Shown here: in pieces, positions 27,745 through 37,504 of the stretch
Position numbering within the stretch: position 1 is the first letter of the stretch
Layout: every line of letters begins with the position of its first letter
From: Prevotella sp. P5-50
GTDB lineage: Bacteria; Bacteroidota; Bacteroidia; Bacteroidales; Bacteroidaceae
Length of the DNA: 64,000 nt
Direction of reading: 5' to 3'
NCBI RefSeq assembly: GCF_002251295.1
Contig: NZ_NPJA01000035.1
Location: forward strand, 30,319-94,318
Translations under genes and position numbers: made by a program
The notes under the pieces: generated by a model
Databases searched by the model: none
Told to the model about the DNA's origin: nothing
What the model saw: the letters and a program-made list of their open reading frames with translations, nothing else

Positions 27745-28690
27745 GGAGAGCACTCTGAATGATCCACGGAGGGCACTCTGAATGATCCACGGAGGGCACT
27801 CTGAATAATCCACGGAGGGCACGGAGGGCACGGATTTTTTTTAATTGCCTAAAGGCAAGAAATCTTTGGGGGAAATCTTTAATAAAGAATGGCCGGGGCC
27901 AGAAATGTTATGGATCCACGGAACACACGGAGGGCACGGATGGTTAATGTCTCGCGAAAGATAAGTTTTGAGTTATACTCATGCTGTCTATTCCATCGAA
28001 GTCGTTGGTAAGCTATTTGTTTTCCACGCCTTCATTGATATACCCAGCAGTCTTGTGGAGACTAAACTTATCTTCGCCAAGGTGCAAAGGGCACTAAGAT
28101 CTATTTTCCACGGAGGACACTCTGAATGATCCACGGAGCACACGGAGGACACGGATCGTCGGAAATTATCCACGGAATTATTTTGGAAGTTGCTTCGCAA
28201 GATGTTTTGGAGTAGCGAAGACATATGATTTTTGATACACAAGCAACAACGGGCTGAAAGCCCAATGGTTTCCTTAGCCCAGGGTAACACCCTGAGGACT
28301 TGATGCAATATATACGCCTACGTCCTGTAAGGACAAAAGTAATTACCTAGTAGGGAGATAGCAAAAATTAACTAACATCCGTCTTCTATGTATTCCGTGT
28401 TTTTTGTAGCCTACGGCTAGAAATCTTTGGAGGAAATCTTTAATAAAAATATGGCCTATGACCAGAAATAATCTATCACTCAGGTAGGCAGCTACAACAT
28501 AATCTTTAACTATAATCTTTGACCAAAATGCGCAACAGTACGTTGCTCTATAGAGGCGTTTTATTATGGATCGCCTACGGCTCGAAATCTTAAATAAAAT
28601 CTATAAGACAATCTTTAACTAGAATCTCTTTCCGTGTTCTCCGTGTGATCCGTGGATTATTAGAGTGTGTTCCGTGGATTTTTTACCGGT
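27745..28690. repeat. Mosaic repeat block 4 (largest)
   Basis: No gene. Three tandem 24-base units of the GGGCACTCTGAATGATCCAC type and 9-base edge (27748-27835); hairpins TTGCC/GGCAA (27845-27858), TGGCC/GGCCA (27890-27901), TAGCC/GGCTA (28407-28419); a second edge at 28109-28156; palindromes GGGCTGAAAGCCC (28251-28263) and CAGGGTAACACCCTG (28280-28294); GTCCTGTAAGGAC (28323-28335); a CAACAGTACGTTG / GCCTACGGC pair (about 28525-28580); inverted 9-base edge (28629-28680). It looks like two or three blocks fused. Confidence 0.85.
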
Positions 28691-28761
28691 GTACACATGA
28701 AGGGAATAAATAAAAAAACTTAAAACGACGAACAAACAGGTTGATATTCAAGTAATTTTAT

Positions 28762-28769
28762 TATCTTTG
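28762..28769 (+). promoter_or_regulatory. -7 box of the DUF234-type ATPase gene
   Basis: TATCTTTG between repeat block 4 and the ATPase, about 78 bases before the start codon, giving a leader long enough to hold the hairpin at 28774-28804. Confidence 0.55.
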
Positions 28770-28773
28770 CATT

Positions 28774-28804
28774 CGAAACCGCTGTTTCAGAAATGGCGGT
28801 TTCG
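28774..28804 (+). promoter_or_regulatory. Hairpin in the ATPase leader
   Basis: Perfect 9-base-pair inverted repeat CGAAACCGC / GCGGTTTCG around a 13-base loop, starting only 5 bases after the -7 box, so at or near the 5' end of the transcript. No T run follows, so it is not a terminator. It may be an operator or an RNA-stabilising element. Confidence 0.5.
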
Positions 28805-28846
28805 GAAAAATTTTCATCGAAAAAGAAATTCTAAATATGTAGTATT

Positions 28847-30166
28847 ATGAAATTTTTTGGAAGACATAACGAAATAAAAGAGTTGCAAGAGACAAGAAAC
28901 CTGTCTTTGCAAACGGCTCGTTTCACTATCGTGACTGGACGCAGACGTAGCGGAAAGACGTCCTTGTTGATAAAAGCATACGAGGATGTGCAGGATATGC
29001 TGTATTTTTTTGTTGCAAGAAAATCAGAAGCAGAGCTCTGCAGAGATTTTATCGAAGAGATGACAAGCAAGCTACAGCTTCCTATTCTCGGCGAGGTTAC
29101 ACGTTTTGCAGACATTTTTAAATATCTGCTGCAACTGTCCAAGACTCGTCCTATCACACTCGTCATTGATGAGTTTCAAGATTTCAAGCGGGTTAATCCC
29201 TCAATCTTTTCAGACATGCAAAAGATTTGGGATCTCAACAAACAGGAAGCTCATATCAATCTCGTGGTCTGCGGTTCTGTTTATTCGTTGATGAACATCA
29301 TCTTTAAAAACAACAAACAACCTCTCTACGGCAGGCAGACTGGAGAAATAAAAGTCACTCCATTTCCCCCTTCTGTTATCAAGGAAATCATCTCTACATA
29401 TAATCCATTCTACACCAACGAAGATTTACTGGCACTATACAGTTACACTGGCGGTGTGGCAGAATATGTTGAAATGATGATGGATACAGGAGCCACGACC
29501 AAGGAAGAGATGACAGAGAGGTTTGTTGCCAAAAACTCTTATTTCATATACGAAGGGAAAAATATGCTGATAGAAGAATTTGGCAAAGACTATGCCCGTT
29601 ATTTCGAGATATTACAACTTATCGCTTCTGGTCACACGACTCGTAGTGAAATTGAAAGTATCATGAAAACAGAACTTGCGGGCTATCTCACCAAACTGGA
29701 GAATGACTATTGCTTGATATCCCGTTATACCCCGATGTTTCAAAAGACCAATCGAAACATACGTTATCAGATAGAAGACAACTTCCTTCGCGTTTGGTTT
29801 TGCTACATCTATAAATATGGATATATGATAGAGGTTGGCGCCAATAAAAAACTAAAGATGGTTATTGACAAGAACTACACCACATACACCGGTAAGGTTC
29901 TGGAAAGATATTTTGCGGCAAAGATGATAGAAAGTGAAGAATATACTCAGATTGCTTCCTGGTGGGACAGAAAAGGCGAGAACGAAATTGATATTATCGC
30001 TGCCGATGAACTGGAAAAGAAAGTTATTTTTTATGAGGTAAAACGCCAAGCCCAGGATATCAACCTCGGTATCTTAAAAGATAAAGCTGAGCATTTCTTT
30101 CAGACTACAGGTAAATTCAAGAAATTCAATATTGAATACCAAGGTTTGTCGATGGAGGATATGTAA
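28847..30166 (+). CDS. AAA ATPase with DUF234/PD-(D/E)XK-like C-terminus
   Basis: 439 residues. N-terminal archaeal-type ATPase domain: Walker A GRRRSGKT (31-38), Walker B TLVIDEFQDF (near 105). The C-terminal region (about 330-439) shows a nuclease-like pattern, NEIDIIAAD then FYEVKRQ, matching the D and ExK of PD-(D/E)XK folds seen in DUF234 proteins. Function of the family is unknown; DNA binding or defence is a guess. It is the only gene between repeat blocks 4 and 5, and its stop TAA is part of the first TAATCCACGG repeat unit. Confidence 0.88.
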   Translation: MKFFGRHNEIKELQETRNLSLQTARFTIVTGRRRSGKTSLLIKAYEDVQDMLYFFVARKSEAELCRDFIEEMTSKLQLPILGEVTRFADIFKYLLQLSKTRPITLVIDEFQDFKRVNPSIFSDMQKIWDLNKQEAHINLVVCGSVYSLMNIIFKNNKQPLYGRQTGEIKVTPFPPSVIKEIISTYNPFYTNEDLLALYSYTGGVAEYVEMMMDTGATTKEEMTERFVAKNSYFIYEGKNMLIEEFGKDYARYFEILQLIASGHTTRSEIESIMKTELAGYLTKLENDYCLISRYTPMFQKTNRNIRYQIEDNFLRVWFCYIYKYGYMIEVGANKKLKMVIDKNYTTYTGKVLERYFAAKMIESEEYTQIASWWDRKGENEIDIIAADELEKKVIFYEVKRQAQDINLGILKDKAEHFFQTTGKFKKFNIEYQGLSMEDM

Positions 30167-30548
30167 TCCACGGATCATCGGATCATCGGATCATCGGATT
30201 GTTTTCGTTAAGCCATGAGCAGAATAAAGCTCGCTTTAATTATGCCGTGGCGAGAAAACAAAGGCGTAGCCAATTTAGACGGATGTTAAACGGATATTTT
30301 TTTGGTTGCGCGAGCGCAAGAAATCTTTGGGGGAAATCTTCTTTAAGATGTTGCTTCGCAAGAAATAATTCAATTACCAAGAAACTATAATCTTTAACTA
30401 AAATCCTAAACAAAATGCGCTCGAGTACCTCGCTTCTGGGAAGGGATTTATTGGGGATCGCATCGGAGATGCTCGAAATCCTAACTAGAATCTTAACAAA
30501 AATCTTTAACTAGAATTTTTTTCCGTGTCTTCCGTGTGTTCCGTGGAT
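30164..30548. repeat. Mosaic repeat block 5
   Basis: No gene. ATCCACGGATCATCGG units (30166-30200), the GAGCAGAATAAAGCTC / GCTTTAAT module (30215-30250), hairpins TTGCGC/GCGCAA (30306-30319) and TTGC/GCAA (about 30352), AAATGCGCTCGAGTACCTCG and GCATCGGAGATGC palindromes (30413-30475), inverted 9-base edge (30520-30548). Confidence 0.85.
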
Positions 30549-30574
30549 TATTTACTGGAGCACAATAAAAAAGA

Positions 30575-30792
30575 AAACCGGGGTTTATTTTGTATTTCAC
30601 TCGATTTGCACTACCTTTGACCTGCGATCGAAGGTACTTTCGCTCGGATATAAAAATAAACGCGGGTTTATTTTGTATTTCGCTCGCTTAATCGTACCTT
30701 TGACCTGAAGGCGAAGGTACTCTCGTTCGGGAATAAAAAAGAAAACCGAGTTTTCTTTTTGTATTCCGCTCACTTATTCGTACCTTTGCAAC
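30575..30792 (+). promoter_or_regulatory. Three tandem promoters upstream of phoH
   Basis: Three copies of an 83-86-base unit. Each holds -33 TTTG, exactly 19 bases, and -7 TACCTTTG: 30589-30619, 30672-30702 and 30758-30788. In copies 1 and 2 the -7 box is also the left arm of a TACCTT...AAGGTA dyad. Only copy 3 leads directly into the phoH leader. Confidence 0.8.
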
Positions 30793-30813
30793 GAAATTGA
30801 AAAAAGGAAGATT

Positions 30814-31782
30814 TTGATAGAGAAACATATAGTATTAGAGGATATTGATCCTGTGGTGTTCTATGGAGCAGGGAACGCACATCTGCAGATGATGAGGGCG
30901 CTGTTTCCTAAACTTCGCATTGTGGCACGAGACAATGTGATCAGAATGCTTGGCGATGAGGAACAAATGGCGGCATTTGAAGAGAGTGCCGAGAAAATAA
31001 GACAACACGTGCTGAAATTCAATGCGCTGCAAGCAGAGGATATCCTCGATATCGTGAAAGGACACCGTACCAAGGACGAAGTACCGGAAGGTGTCGTCTG
31101 CTATTCTATGGCAGGAAGACCTATCAAGGCACGGTCGGAGAACCAACAGGCATTGATAGATGCCTATAACGATAACGATATGGTGTTTGCCGTGGGACCG
31201 GCAGGAACGGGAAAGACATACCTCTCTATCGCCCTGGCGGTGAAAGCACTGAAAGAGAAGACGGCGAAGAAAATCATTCTGTCACGACCTGCCGTAGAAG
31301 CCGGCGAGAAACTGGGATTCCTTCCCGGTGATATGAAAGATAAGATAGACCCATACCTGCAACCACTCTATGACGCCCTGGAGGATATGTTGCCACAGGT
31401 GAAACTGCAGGATATGATGGAGAAGCACATCATACAGATCGCGCCATTGGCGTTTATGCGCGGACGCACCCTGTCTGATGCGGTCGTCATACTGGATGAA
31501 GCACAGAACACCACCCCCCAGCAGATACGTATGTTTCTGACACGCATGGGATGGAACACCAAGATGATCATCACGGGTGATATGACACAGATAGACCTGC
31601 CACACGAACAGAAGAGCGGACTGAAAGAGGCGCTCTCCATCCTGCGAGGCATCGAAGGAATAGGTGTGGTGGAACTCAACAGAAAAGATATCGTGCGCCA
31701 TAAACTCGTGACACGTATCGTCAACGCCTACGAGAAGTTTGATAAAAAACCAAATAAAGATGAAAGCATTAACAAGGACTGA
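30814..31782 (+). CDS. phoH: PhoH-family ATPase
   Basis: 322 residues beginning with a TTG codon (30814). This start is chosen because the N-terminus [13 protein letters not shown] matches family proteins, AAAGGAAG lies just upstream, and no earlier in-frame ATG exists. Walker A is GPAGTGKT (128-135) and Walker [10 protein letters not shown]. PhoH proteins are RNA-linked ATPases of the phosphate-starvation/PhoH2 group. First gene of a long plus-strand operon; its 3' end overlaps purC by 23 bases. Confidence 0.93.
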   Translation: MIEKHIVLEDIDPVVFYGAGNAHLQMMRALFPKLRIVARDNVIRMLGDEEQMAAFEESAEKIRQHVLKFNALQAEDILDIVKGHRTKDEVPEGVVCYSMAGRPIKARSENQQALIDAYNDNDMVFAVGPAGTGKTYLSIALAVKALKEKTAKKIILSRPAVEAGEKLGFLPGDMKDKIDPYLQPLYDALEDMLPQVKLQDMMEKHIIQIAPLAFMRGRTLSDAVVILDEAQNTTPQQIRMFLTRMGWNTKMIITGDMTQIDLPHEQKSGLKEALSILRGIEGIGVVELNRKDIVRHKLVTRIVNAYEKFDKKPNKDESINKD

Positions 31783-32707
31783 CTTCAACTTTGAAGGACA
31801 ACAGAGTGTGTACCACGGAAAGGTACGCGACGTTTACAACATCAACGACGACCTGATGGTCATGGTTGCCACAGACCGTATCTCGGCCTTTGACGTAATC
31901 CTGCCCAAAGGTATTCCCTTCAAGGGACAGGTGCTCAACCAGATTGCAGCGAGATTCCTCGATGCCACCAGCGACATCTGCCCCAACTGGAAACTCGCCA
32001 CACCAGACCCCATGGTGACTGTCGGTCTGAAATGTGAAGGTTTTCGCGTGGAGATGATCATCAGAGGCATTCTCACCGGTTCGGCATGGAGAGACTACAA
32101 GAACGGATGCAGAGAGATCTGCGGTGTGAAACTGCCCGAAGGCATGAAGGAGAACCAGCGTTTCCCAGAGCCTATCATCACCCCGACAACAAAGGCTGAT
32201 GAGGGTCACGACCTGAATATCTCACGCGAGGAGATCATCGCACAGGGTATCGTATCAGCAGAAGACTATGCTGTGATGGAAGACTACACCCGTCGCCTCT
32301 TTGCACGCGGACAGGAGATTGCCGCCAAGCAGGGCCTCATCCTCGTAGATACCAAATACGAATTTGGAAAGCGCGATGGAAAGGTATATCTCATCGACGA
32401 GATCCACACCCCCGACTCCTCACGTTACTTCTATGCTGACGGCTACGAAGAGAAATTTGAGAAGGGAGAGCCCCAGAAGCAGTTGTCGAAGGAGTTTGTA
32501 CGCCAGTGGCTCATCGAACATAACTTCATGAACGAGCCCGGCCAGACCATGCCAGAGATCACCGATGCCTATGCAGAGAGCGTCAGCGAGCGCTATATCG
32601 AACTCTATGAGCATATCACCGGAGAGAAATTTGTCAAGGCCAGCGACAACGACGATATCGCCGCACGCATCGAGAAGAATGTTGCCAACTATCTGAAGAC
32701 AAGATAA
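31760..32707 (+). CDS. purC: Phosphoribosylaminoimidazole-succinocarboxamide synthase
   Basis: 315 residues from the ATG at 31760, the start that fits the family N-terminus ([11 protein letters not shown]); an earlier in-frame ATG at 31739 adds seven unrelated residues inside phoH. SAICAR synthetase motifs: [29 protein letters not shown] and [12 protein letters not shown]. It performs the aspartate-addition step of purine synthesis. It belongs to the large yeast-like size class. Translationally coupled to phoH by overlap; menG follows after 3 bases. Confidence 0.95.
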   Translation: MKALTRTDFNFEGQQSVYHGKVRDVYNINDDLMVMVATDRISAFDVILPKGIPFKGQVLNQIAARFLDATSDICPNWKLATPDPMVTVGLKCEGFRVEMIIRGILTGSAWRDYKNGCREICGVKLPEGMKENQRFPEPIITPTTKADEGHDLNISREEIIAQGIVSAEDYAVMEDYTRRLFARGQEIAAKQGLILVDTKYEFGKRDGKVYLIDEIHTPDSSRYFYADGYEEKFEKGEPQKQLSKEFVRQWLIEHNFMNEPGQTMPEITDAYAESVSERYIELYEHITGEKFVKASDNDDIAARIEKNVANYLKTR

Positions 32708-32710
32708 AGG

Positions 32711-33442
32711 ATGTATCAGCAAGAGACGATCAAGCCCTATCACGAGGGCGAGAAGACAACGCAGGTGGAGCAGATGTTTGACAACATCGCTCCCACCTAC
32801 GATACCCTAAACCATCGTCTCTCGTGGGACATAGACCGGGGATGGCGTAAGAAAGCCATCGGTCAACTGGCACCCTATCAGCCACAGGCCATCCTCGATA
32901 TTGCCACAGGAACAGGCGATTTCGCCATCTTAGCCGCCAAGCTGTTGAAGCCCACCACACTCATAGGGGCAGACATCAGCGAGGGCATGATGGAGATCGG
33001 GCGTCAGAAAGTGGAGCAGGAAGGACTGCAGGACATCATCTCGTTTCACAAAGAAGACTGTCTGCACCTCTCCTACGACAGCGATACCTTCGATGCCGTG
33101 ACGGCAGCCTTCGGCATCCGTAACTTCGCAGACCTCGACCAAGGACTCCGAGAGATCTGCAGGGTATTGAAACCCGGAGGCCATCTGAGTATCGTGGAAC
33201 TCACCACCCCCGTGGCATTCCCCATGCGCCAACTCTTCCACCTCTACTCCCATACCGTGCTCCCCCTCTATGGCAGACTCATCTCTAAAGACAGTTCCGC
33301 TTATTCGTACCTCACCCGTACAATCGAGGCATTCCCACAGGGAGAACAGATGGTAGGAATACTAAAGAAAGCAGGATTTGCCGAAGCCTCCTTCCGACGA
33401 CTGACCTTCGGCATCTGCACCATGTATCAAGCAACGAAATAG
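32711..33442 (+). CDS. menG: Demethylmenaquinone methyltransferase
   Basis: 243 residues, UbiE/MenG-type class I SAM methyltransferase. Motif I is [12 protein letters not shown]; the family signatures [20 protein letters not shown] and [24 protein letters not shown] are visible in pieces. Bacteroidetes use menaquinone, so the last methylation of menaquinone is the likely reaction. Starts 3 bases after purC. Confidence 0.95.
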   Translation: MYQQETIKPYHEGEKTTQVEQMFDNIAPTYDTLNHRLSWDIDRGWRKKAIGQLAPYQPQAILDIATGTGDFAILAAKLLKPTTLIGADISEGMMEIGRQKVEQEGLQDIISFHKEDCLHLSYDSDTFDAVTAAFGIRNFADLDQGLREICRVLKPGGHLSIVELTTPVAFPMRQLFHLYSHTVLPLYGRLISKDSSAYSYLTRTIEAFPQGEQMVGILKKAGFAEASFRRLTFGICTMYQATK

Positions 33443-33458
33443 AACAATACATAGACAA

Positions 33459-34205
33459 ATGGATAAATACGGACTCATCGGCTATCCCCTTGGCCACTCC
33501 TTCTCCATCAGCTATTTCAATCAGAAATTTGCTGATGAAAGCATCGATGCAGTTTATGAGAACTTTGAAATTCCGACCATCGACTCACTTCCCGAAGTAC
33601 TCGACTCCAACCCGAACCTCAAAGGACTCAATGTGACCATTCCCTATAAAGAGAAGGTCATCCCCTTCCTGGACACCATCTCTCCAGAGGCACGCGCCAT
33701 CGGAGCCGTCAACGTGATACGGGTGACACACACGGGAAAAGAGATTACGCTGAAGGGTTATAACTCAGACGTGATAGGATTCACGAAGAGTATAGAACCC
33801 ATGCTCGACAAGAAATGGCATAAGAAAGCCCTTATCCTCGGTACAGGAGGAGCGTCGAAGGCCGTCAACTACGGGTTGCATAACCTTGGACTTGAGACCG
33901 TGTTTGTCAGCAGATACGAGCGCCCCGACACGATACAGTATGAACGCATCACCCCTGATGTCATCAAGGAATATAATGTGATCGTCAACTGCACCCCTGT
34001 GGGCATGTATCCCAAGACCGAGGCCTGTCCAATGCTGCCCTATGACGCGATGGACAGCCACACCATCCTCTATGACCTCATCTACAACCCCGACGAGACC
34101 CTCTTCATGAAGAAAGGAGCAGCGCGCGGAGCCAATGTGAAGAACGGCCTGGAGATGCTCCTGCTGCAAGCTTTTGCCAGTTGGGAGTTCTGGCACGAGA
34201 AATAA
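33459..34205 (+). CDS. aroE: Shikimate dehydrogenase
   Basis: 248 residues. Substrate-binding GYPLGHSFS near the N-terminus, catalytic Lys in NVTIPYKEK, nucleotide motif LGTGGASKA, and NCTPVGMYP. It reduces 3-dehydroshikimate in aromatic amino-acid synthesis (NADPH presumed). Slightly shorter than E. coli AroE. Sixteen bases after menG in the same operon. Confidence 0.95.
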   Translation: MDKYGLIGYPLGHSFSISYFNQKFADESIDAVYENFEIPTIDSLPEVLDSNPNLKGLNVTIPYKEKVIPFLDTISPEARAIGAVNVIRVTHTGKEITLKGYNSDVIGFTKSIEPMLDKKWHKKALILGTGGASKAVNYGLHNLGLETVFVSRYERPDTIQYERITPDVIKEYNVIVNCTPVGMYPKTEACPMLPYDAMDSHTILYDLIYNPDETLFMKKGAARGANVKNGLEMLLLQAFASWEFWHEK

Positions 34206-34232
34206 GACAACCACCTATTTAAATATTAGATT

Positions 34233-35396
34233 ATGGACAACAGATATATGATGCGCGGTGTCAGTGCCGCCAAAGAAGATGTTCACAACGCCATTAAGAA
34301 CATCGACAAAGGAGTCTTCCCACAGGCTTTCTGTAAAATCATCCCCGATATATTAGGAGGGGATCCCGAATACTGTAATATCATGCACGCAGACGGTGCA
34401 GGAACGAAGTCATCACTCGCCTACCTCTATTGGAAGGAGACTGGTGACCTCAGTGTTTGGAAGGGTATCGCACAGGATGCCATCGTGATGAATACCGACG
34501 ATCTGCTCTGCGTAGGAGCCGTTGACAACATCCTGGTGAGTTCGACCATCGGACGCAACAAGAAACTCGTTCCCGGTGAGGTCATCTCCGCCATCATCAA
34601 CGGCACCGACGAACTCTTGGGAGAGTTGCGTGAGATGGGAATCGGCATCTATCCCACAGGTGGTGAGACAGCCGATGTAGGCGATCTGGTGCGCACCATC
34701 ATCGTGGACTCTACCGTCACCTGCCGCATGAAGCGCAGCGATGTCATCGACAATGCCAATATCCGTCCCGGTGATGTCATCGTAGGACTGTCGTCAACAG
34801 GCCAAGCCACCTACGAGAAGCGTTACAACGGCGGTATGGGCAGTAACGGACTGACGTCAGCACGCCATGATATGTTTGCCAAATACCTGGCAGAGAAATA
34901 CCCAGAGAGTTTCGACCATGCCGTCCCCGACGAACTCGTCTATAGCGGTAAATACCAACTGACCGACGCTGTAGAGGGATCCCCAGTGGATGCCGGACAG
35001 CTCGTGCTCTCCCCCACCCGCACCTATGCTCCTGTCATCAAGAAGCTCCTTGATGAGTTGCGCCCAGAGATACACGGCATGGTACACTGCACCGGTGGAG
35101 CCCAGACCAAGGTATTGCATTTCGTGAGCGACAACTGTCGTGTAGTGAAAGACAATATGTTCCCCGTCCCCCCATTGTTCCATGCCATCCACGAATGTTC
35201 AGGCACCGACTGGCGTGAGATGTACCAGGTATTCAATATGGGACACCGTATGGAGATCTACGTACGTCCAGAAGTGGCAGAACGCGTCATCGCCATCAGT
35301 AAGTCGTTTAACATCGACGCACAGGTCGTGGGCCATATCGAAGAAGGTCAGAAGAGTCTTACTATACAATCAGAATTCGGAACATTCAACTACTAA
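34233..35396 (+). CDS. purM: Phosphoribosylformylglycinamidine cyclo-ligase
   Basis: 387 residues of the longer Bacteroidetes form. AIR-synthase features: HADGAGTKSS, the DAIVMNTDDLLCVGA metal/ATP loop, GGETADVGD and the C-terminal AIRS domain with VHCTGGAQTK. It closes the imidazole ring in purine synthesis, fitting with purC upstream. Its stop abuts the prfA start (TAAATG). Confidence 0.95.
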   Translation: MDNRYMMRGVSAAKEDVHNAIKNIDKGVFPQAFCKIIPDILGGDPEYCNIMHADGAGTKSSLAYLYWKETGDLSVWKGIAQDAIVMNTDDLLCVGAVDNILVSSTIGRNKKLVPGEVISAIINGTDELLGELREMGIGIYPTGGETADVGDLVRTIIVDSTVTCRMKRSDVIDNANIRPGDVIVGLSSTGQATYEKRYNGGMGSNGLTSARHDMFAKYLAEKYPESFDHAVPDELVYSGKYQLTDAVEGSPVDAGQLVLSPTRTYAPVIKKLLDELRPEIHGMVHCTGGAQTKVLHFVSDNCRVVKDNMFPVPPLFHAIHECSGTDWREMYQVFNMGHRMEIYVRPEVAERVIAISKSFNIDAQVVGHIEEGQKSLTIQSEFGTFNY

Positions 35397-36506
35397 ATGG
35401 AAAGTAACAGCATACTACAGAAACTCGACGGACTAGAGGCACGTTTTGAGGAAGTGTCAACACTCATCACCGACCCATCTGTCATTGCCGACCAGAACCG
35501 TTTTGTCAAGCTCACCAAGGAATACAAAGACTTGGGAGATATCATGGATGCCCGCAAGCGTTATATCGCCTGTCTGAACAGTATCAAGGAAGCCAAGGAT
35601 ATCCTTGCCAATGAGGACGATGCAGAGATGAAGGAAATGGCACGTGAGGAACTCTCGGAGAACGAGCGCCTCCAACCCCAGTTGGAAGAAGAGATCAAGA
35701 TCGCCCTCATCCCGAAAGATCCGGAAGATGCCAAGAATGTGCAGATGGAGATCCGCGCAGGAACAGGAGGTGATGAGGCAGCCCTCTTTGCCGGTGACCT
35801 CTTTAAGATGTACAAGAGCTATTGCGACTCGAAGGGATGGAACCTCTCCATCACCTCGGTATCGGAAGGTGCAGTAGGCGGTTTTAAGGAAATAGACTTT
35901 GCCGTGAGCGGTGCTGATGTCTATGGTACGCTGAAATACGAATCGGGTGTACACCGCGTGCAACGTGTACCAGCTACCGAGACCCAGGGTCGTATGCATA
36001 CCAGTGCCGCCACTGTTGCTGTACTCCCCGAAGCCGATAAGTTTGAAGTACATATCAACGAAGGAGAGATCAAATGGGACACCTTCCGCAGTTCCGGTGC
36101 AGGAGGACAGAATGTGAACAAGGTAGAATCGGGTGTGCGTCTGCGTTATATGTGGAAGAATCCGAATACCGGTGAGACCGAAGAGATCCTCATCGAGTGT
36201 ACGGAGACCCGTGACCAGCCTAAGAACAAAGAGCGTGCGTTGTCGCGCCTCTATACCTTCATCTACGACAAGGAGCATCAGAAATATGTGGATGACATCT
36301 CATCACGTAGAAAATCGCTTGTCTCTACCGGAGACCGTTCTGCCAAGATCCGTACGTATAACTTCCCACAGGGTCGTGTCACCGACCACCGTATCGGTTA
36401 TACGACACACGACCTGCAGGGATTCCTCGGCGGAGACATCCAGGCGATGATCGATGCCCTCACCGTAGCAGAGAATGCCGAGCGCATGAAGGAGAACGAA
36501 CTCTAA
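35397..36506 (+). CDS. prfA: Peptide chain release factor 1
   Basis: 369 residues. The peptidyl-hydrolysis motif GGQ is in GAGGQNVNKVES, and the tripeptide determinant is PAT in QRVPATETQG, which marks RF1 (UAA/UAG) rather than RF2 (SPF). The ATG directly follows the purM stop with no spacer, so it is probably translationally coupled. Confidence 0.96.
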   Translation: MESNSILQKLDGLEARFEEVSTLITDPSVIADQNRFVKLTKEYKDLGDIMDARKRYIACLNSIKEAKDILANEDDAEMKEMAREELSENERLQPQLEEEIKIALIPKDPEDAKNVQMEIRAGTGGDEAALFAGDLFKMYKSYCDSKGWNLSITSVSEGAVGGFKEIDFAVSGADVYGTLKYESGVHRVQRVPATETQGRMHTSAATVAVLPEADKFEVHINEGEIKWDTFRSSGAGGQNVNKVESGVRLRYMWKNPNTGETEEILIECTETRDQPKNKERALSRLYTFIYDKEHQKYVDDISSRRKSLVSTGDRSAKIRTYNFPQGRVTDHRIGYTTHDLQGFLGGDIQAMIDALTVAENAERMKENEL

Positions 36507-36518
36507 ATCAATAATAAC

Positions 36519-36665
36519 ATGGGACAGTTTTATACCAGACGAAACGACGAGAAGGATGACAACAAAAAGACTGTTGCCGCCGAGGAATTCGTGAACCTCA
36601 TAACCTCTATGAAACGTACGACAGACCAGCAAAAAGAACCTCCCAAAACAGAAACAAAAAAATAG
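36519..36665 (+). CDS. Small conserved-context ORF, 48 residues
   Basis: ATG at 36519, TAG at 36663-36665; 13 bases after prfA and 3 bases before pyrF, filling the gap between them. The product starts MGQFYTRRNDEKDDNKK and is charged and Lys/Thr-rich, without hydrophobic segments or cysteines. Its exact fit in the operon argues that it is real. No family recognised. Confidence 0.6.
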   Translation: MGQFYTRRNDEKDDNKKTVAAEEFVNLITSMKRTTDQQKEPPKTETKK

Positions 36666-36668
36666 ATT

Positions 36669-37499
36669 ATGAACAGACAGCAACTCATCGAACAGATCAA
36701 GACGAAGAAGTCTTTCCTCTGTGTAGGTCTCGACACAGACTTGAAGAAAGTGCCACAACATATTCTTAATGAGGAAGATCCTATCTTCTCGTTCAACAAA
36801 GCCATCATCGATGCCACAGCCCCCTACTGTGTGTCATACAAGCCCAACCTGGCCTTCTACGAGGCTTTTGGTGTGAAGGGTTTGATATCGTTTGAGAAGA
36901 CCGTGAAATACCTCAAGGAGAACTACCCCCATCATTTCATCATCGCTGATGCGAAGCGTGGTGATATCGGCAATACCTCTGCGATGTATGCGCGTACCTT
37001 CTTTGAGGAGTATGACATCGACTCGCTGACGGTGGCTCCCTACATGGGTGAAGACAGTGTGACTCCCTTCCTCGGTTATGAGGGTCACTGGGTTATCCTG
37101 TTGGCGCTGACCTCCAACAAGGGTTCTCTCGATTTCCAAATGACGACCGACGAACAGGGTGAGCGTTTGTTTGAGAAAGTATTGAAGAAGAGCCAGCAGT
37201 GGGGCACGAAGGATAATATGATGTATGTGGTGGGTGCCACCCAGGGTCGTATGTTTGAAGACATCAGAAAACTGGCTCCGGAGCATTTCCTGTTGGTTCC
37301 CGGTGTTGGTGCTCAGGGCGGTAGTCTGGAGGAGGTTTGTCGCTATGGTATGACCAGCGACTGTGGCTTATTGGTGAACTCGTCACGTGGCATCATCTAT
37401 GCCTCAACGGGTAGCGACTTCGCTGAGGTTGCTGGCCAAAAGGCCAAGGAGCTCCAAGAGCAAATGGCTGTACAGCTGCAATCTGCCGGAGTCATCTGA
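36669..37499 (+). CDS. pyrF: Orotidine 5'-phosphate decarboxylase, type 2
   Basis: 276 residues. Long form of OMP decarboxylase with the catalytic [15 protein letters not shown] segment, [10 protein letters not shown] at the N-terminus, and [10 protein letters not shown]. It makes UMP. Last gene of the phoH operon; repeat block 6 begins within about 5 bases after its stop, and no ordinary terminator is visible. Confidence 0.96.
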   Translation: MNRQQLIEQIKTKKSFLCVGLDTDLKKVPQHILNEEDPIFSFNKAIIDATAPYCVSYKPNLAFYEAFGVKGLISFEKTVKYLKENYPHHFIIADAKRGDIGNTSAMYARTFFEEYDIDSLTVAPYMGEDSVTPFLGYEGHWVILLALTSNKGSLDFQMTTDEQGERLFEKVLKKSQQWGTKDNMMYVVGATQGRMFEDIRKLAPEHFLLVPGVGAQGGSLEEVCRYGMTSDCGLLVNSSRGIIYASTGSDFAEVAGQKAKELQEQMAVQLQSAGVI

Positions 37500-37504
37500 A
37501 ATCC

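Noticed and set aside
27748..27835. 24-base tandem units considered as CRISPR or integron sites
   Set aside because: Units are adjacent without unique spacers; no integrase is seen in the window, so integron attachment sites are not supported.
27988..28308. Minus-strand ORF within repeat block 4
   Set aside because: Its translation is a concatenation of repeat modules (the same peptides appear from other blocks), so it is not a gene.
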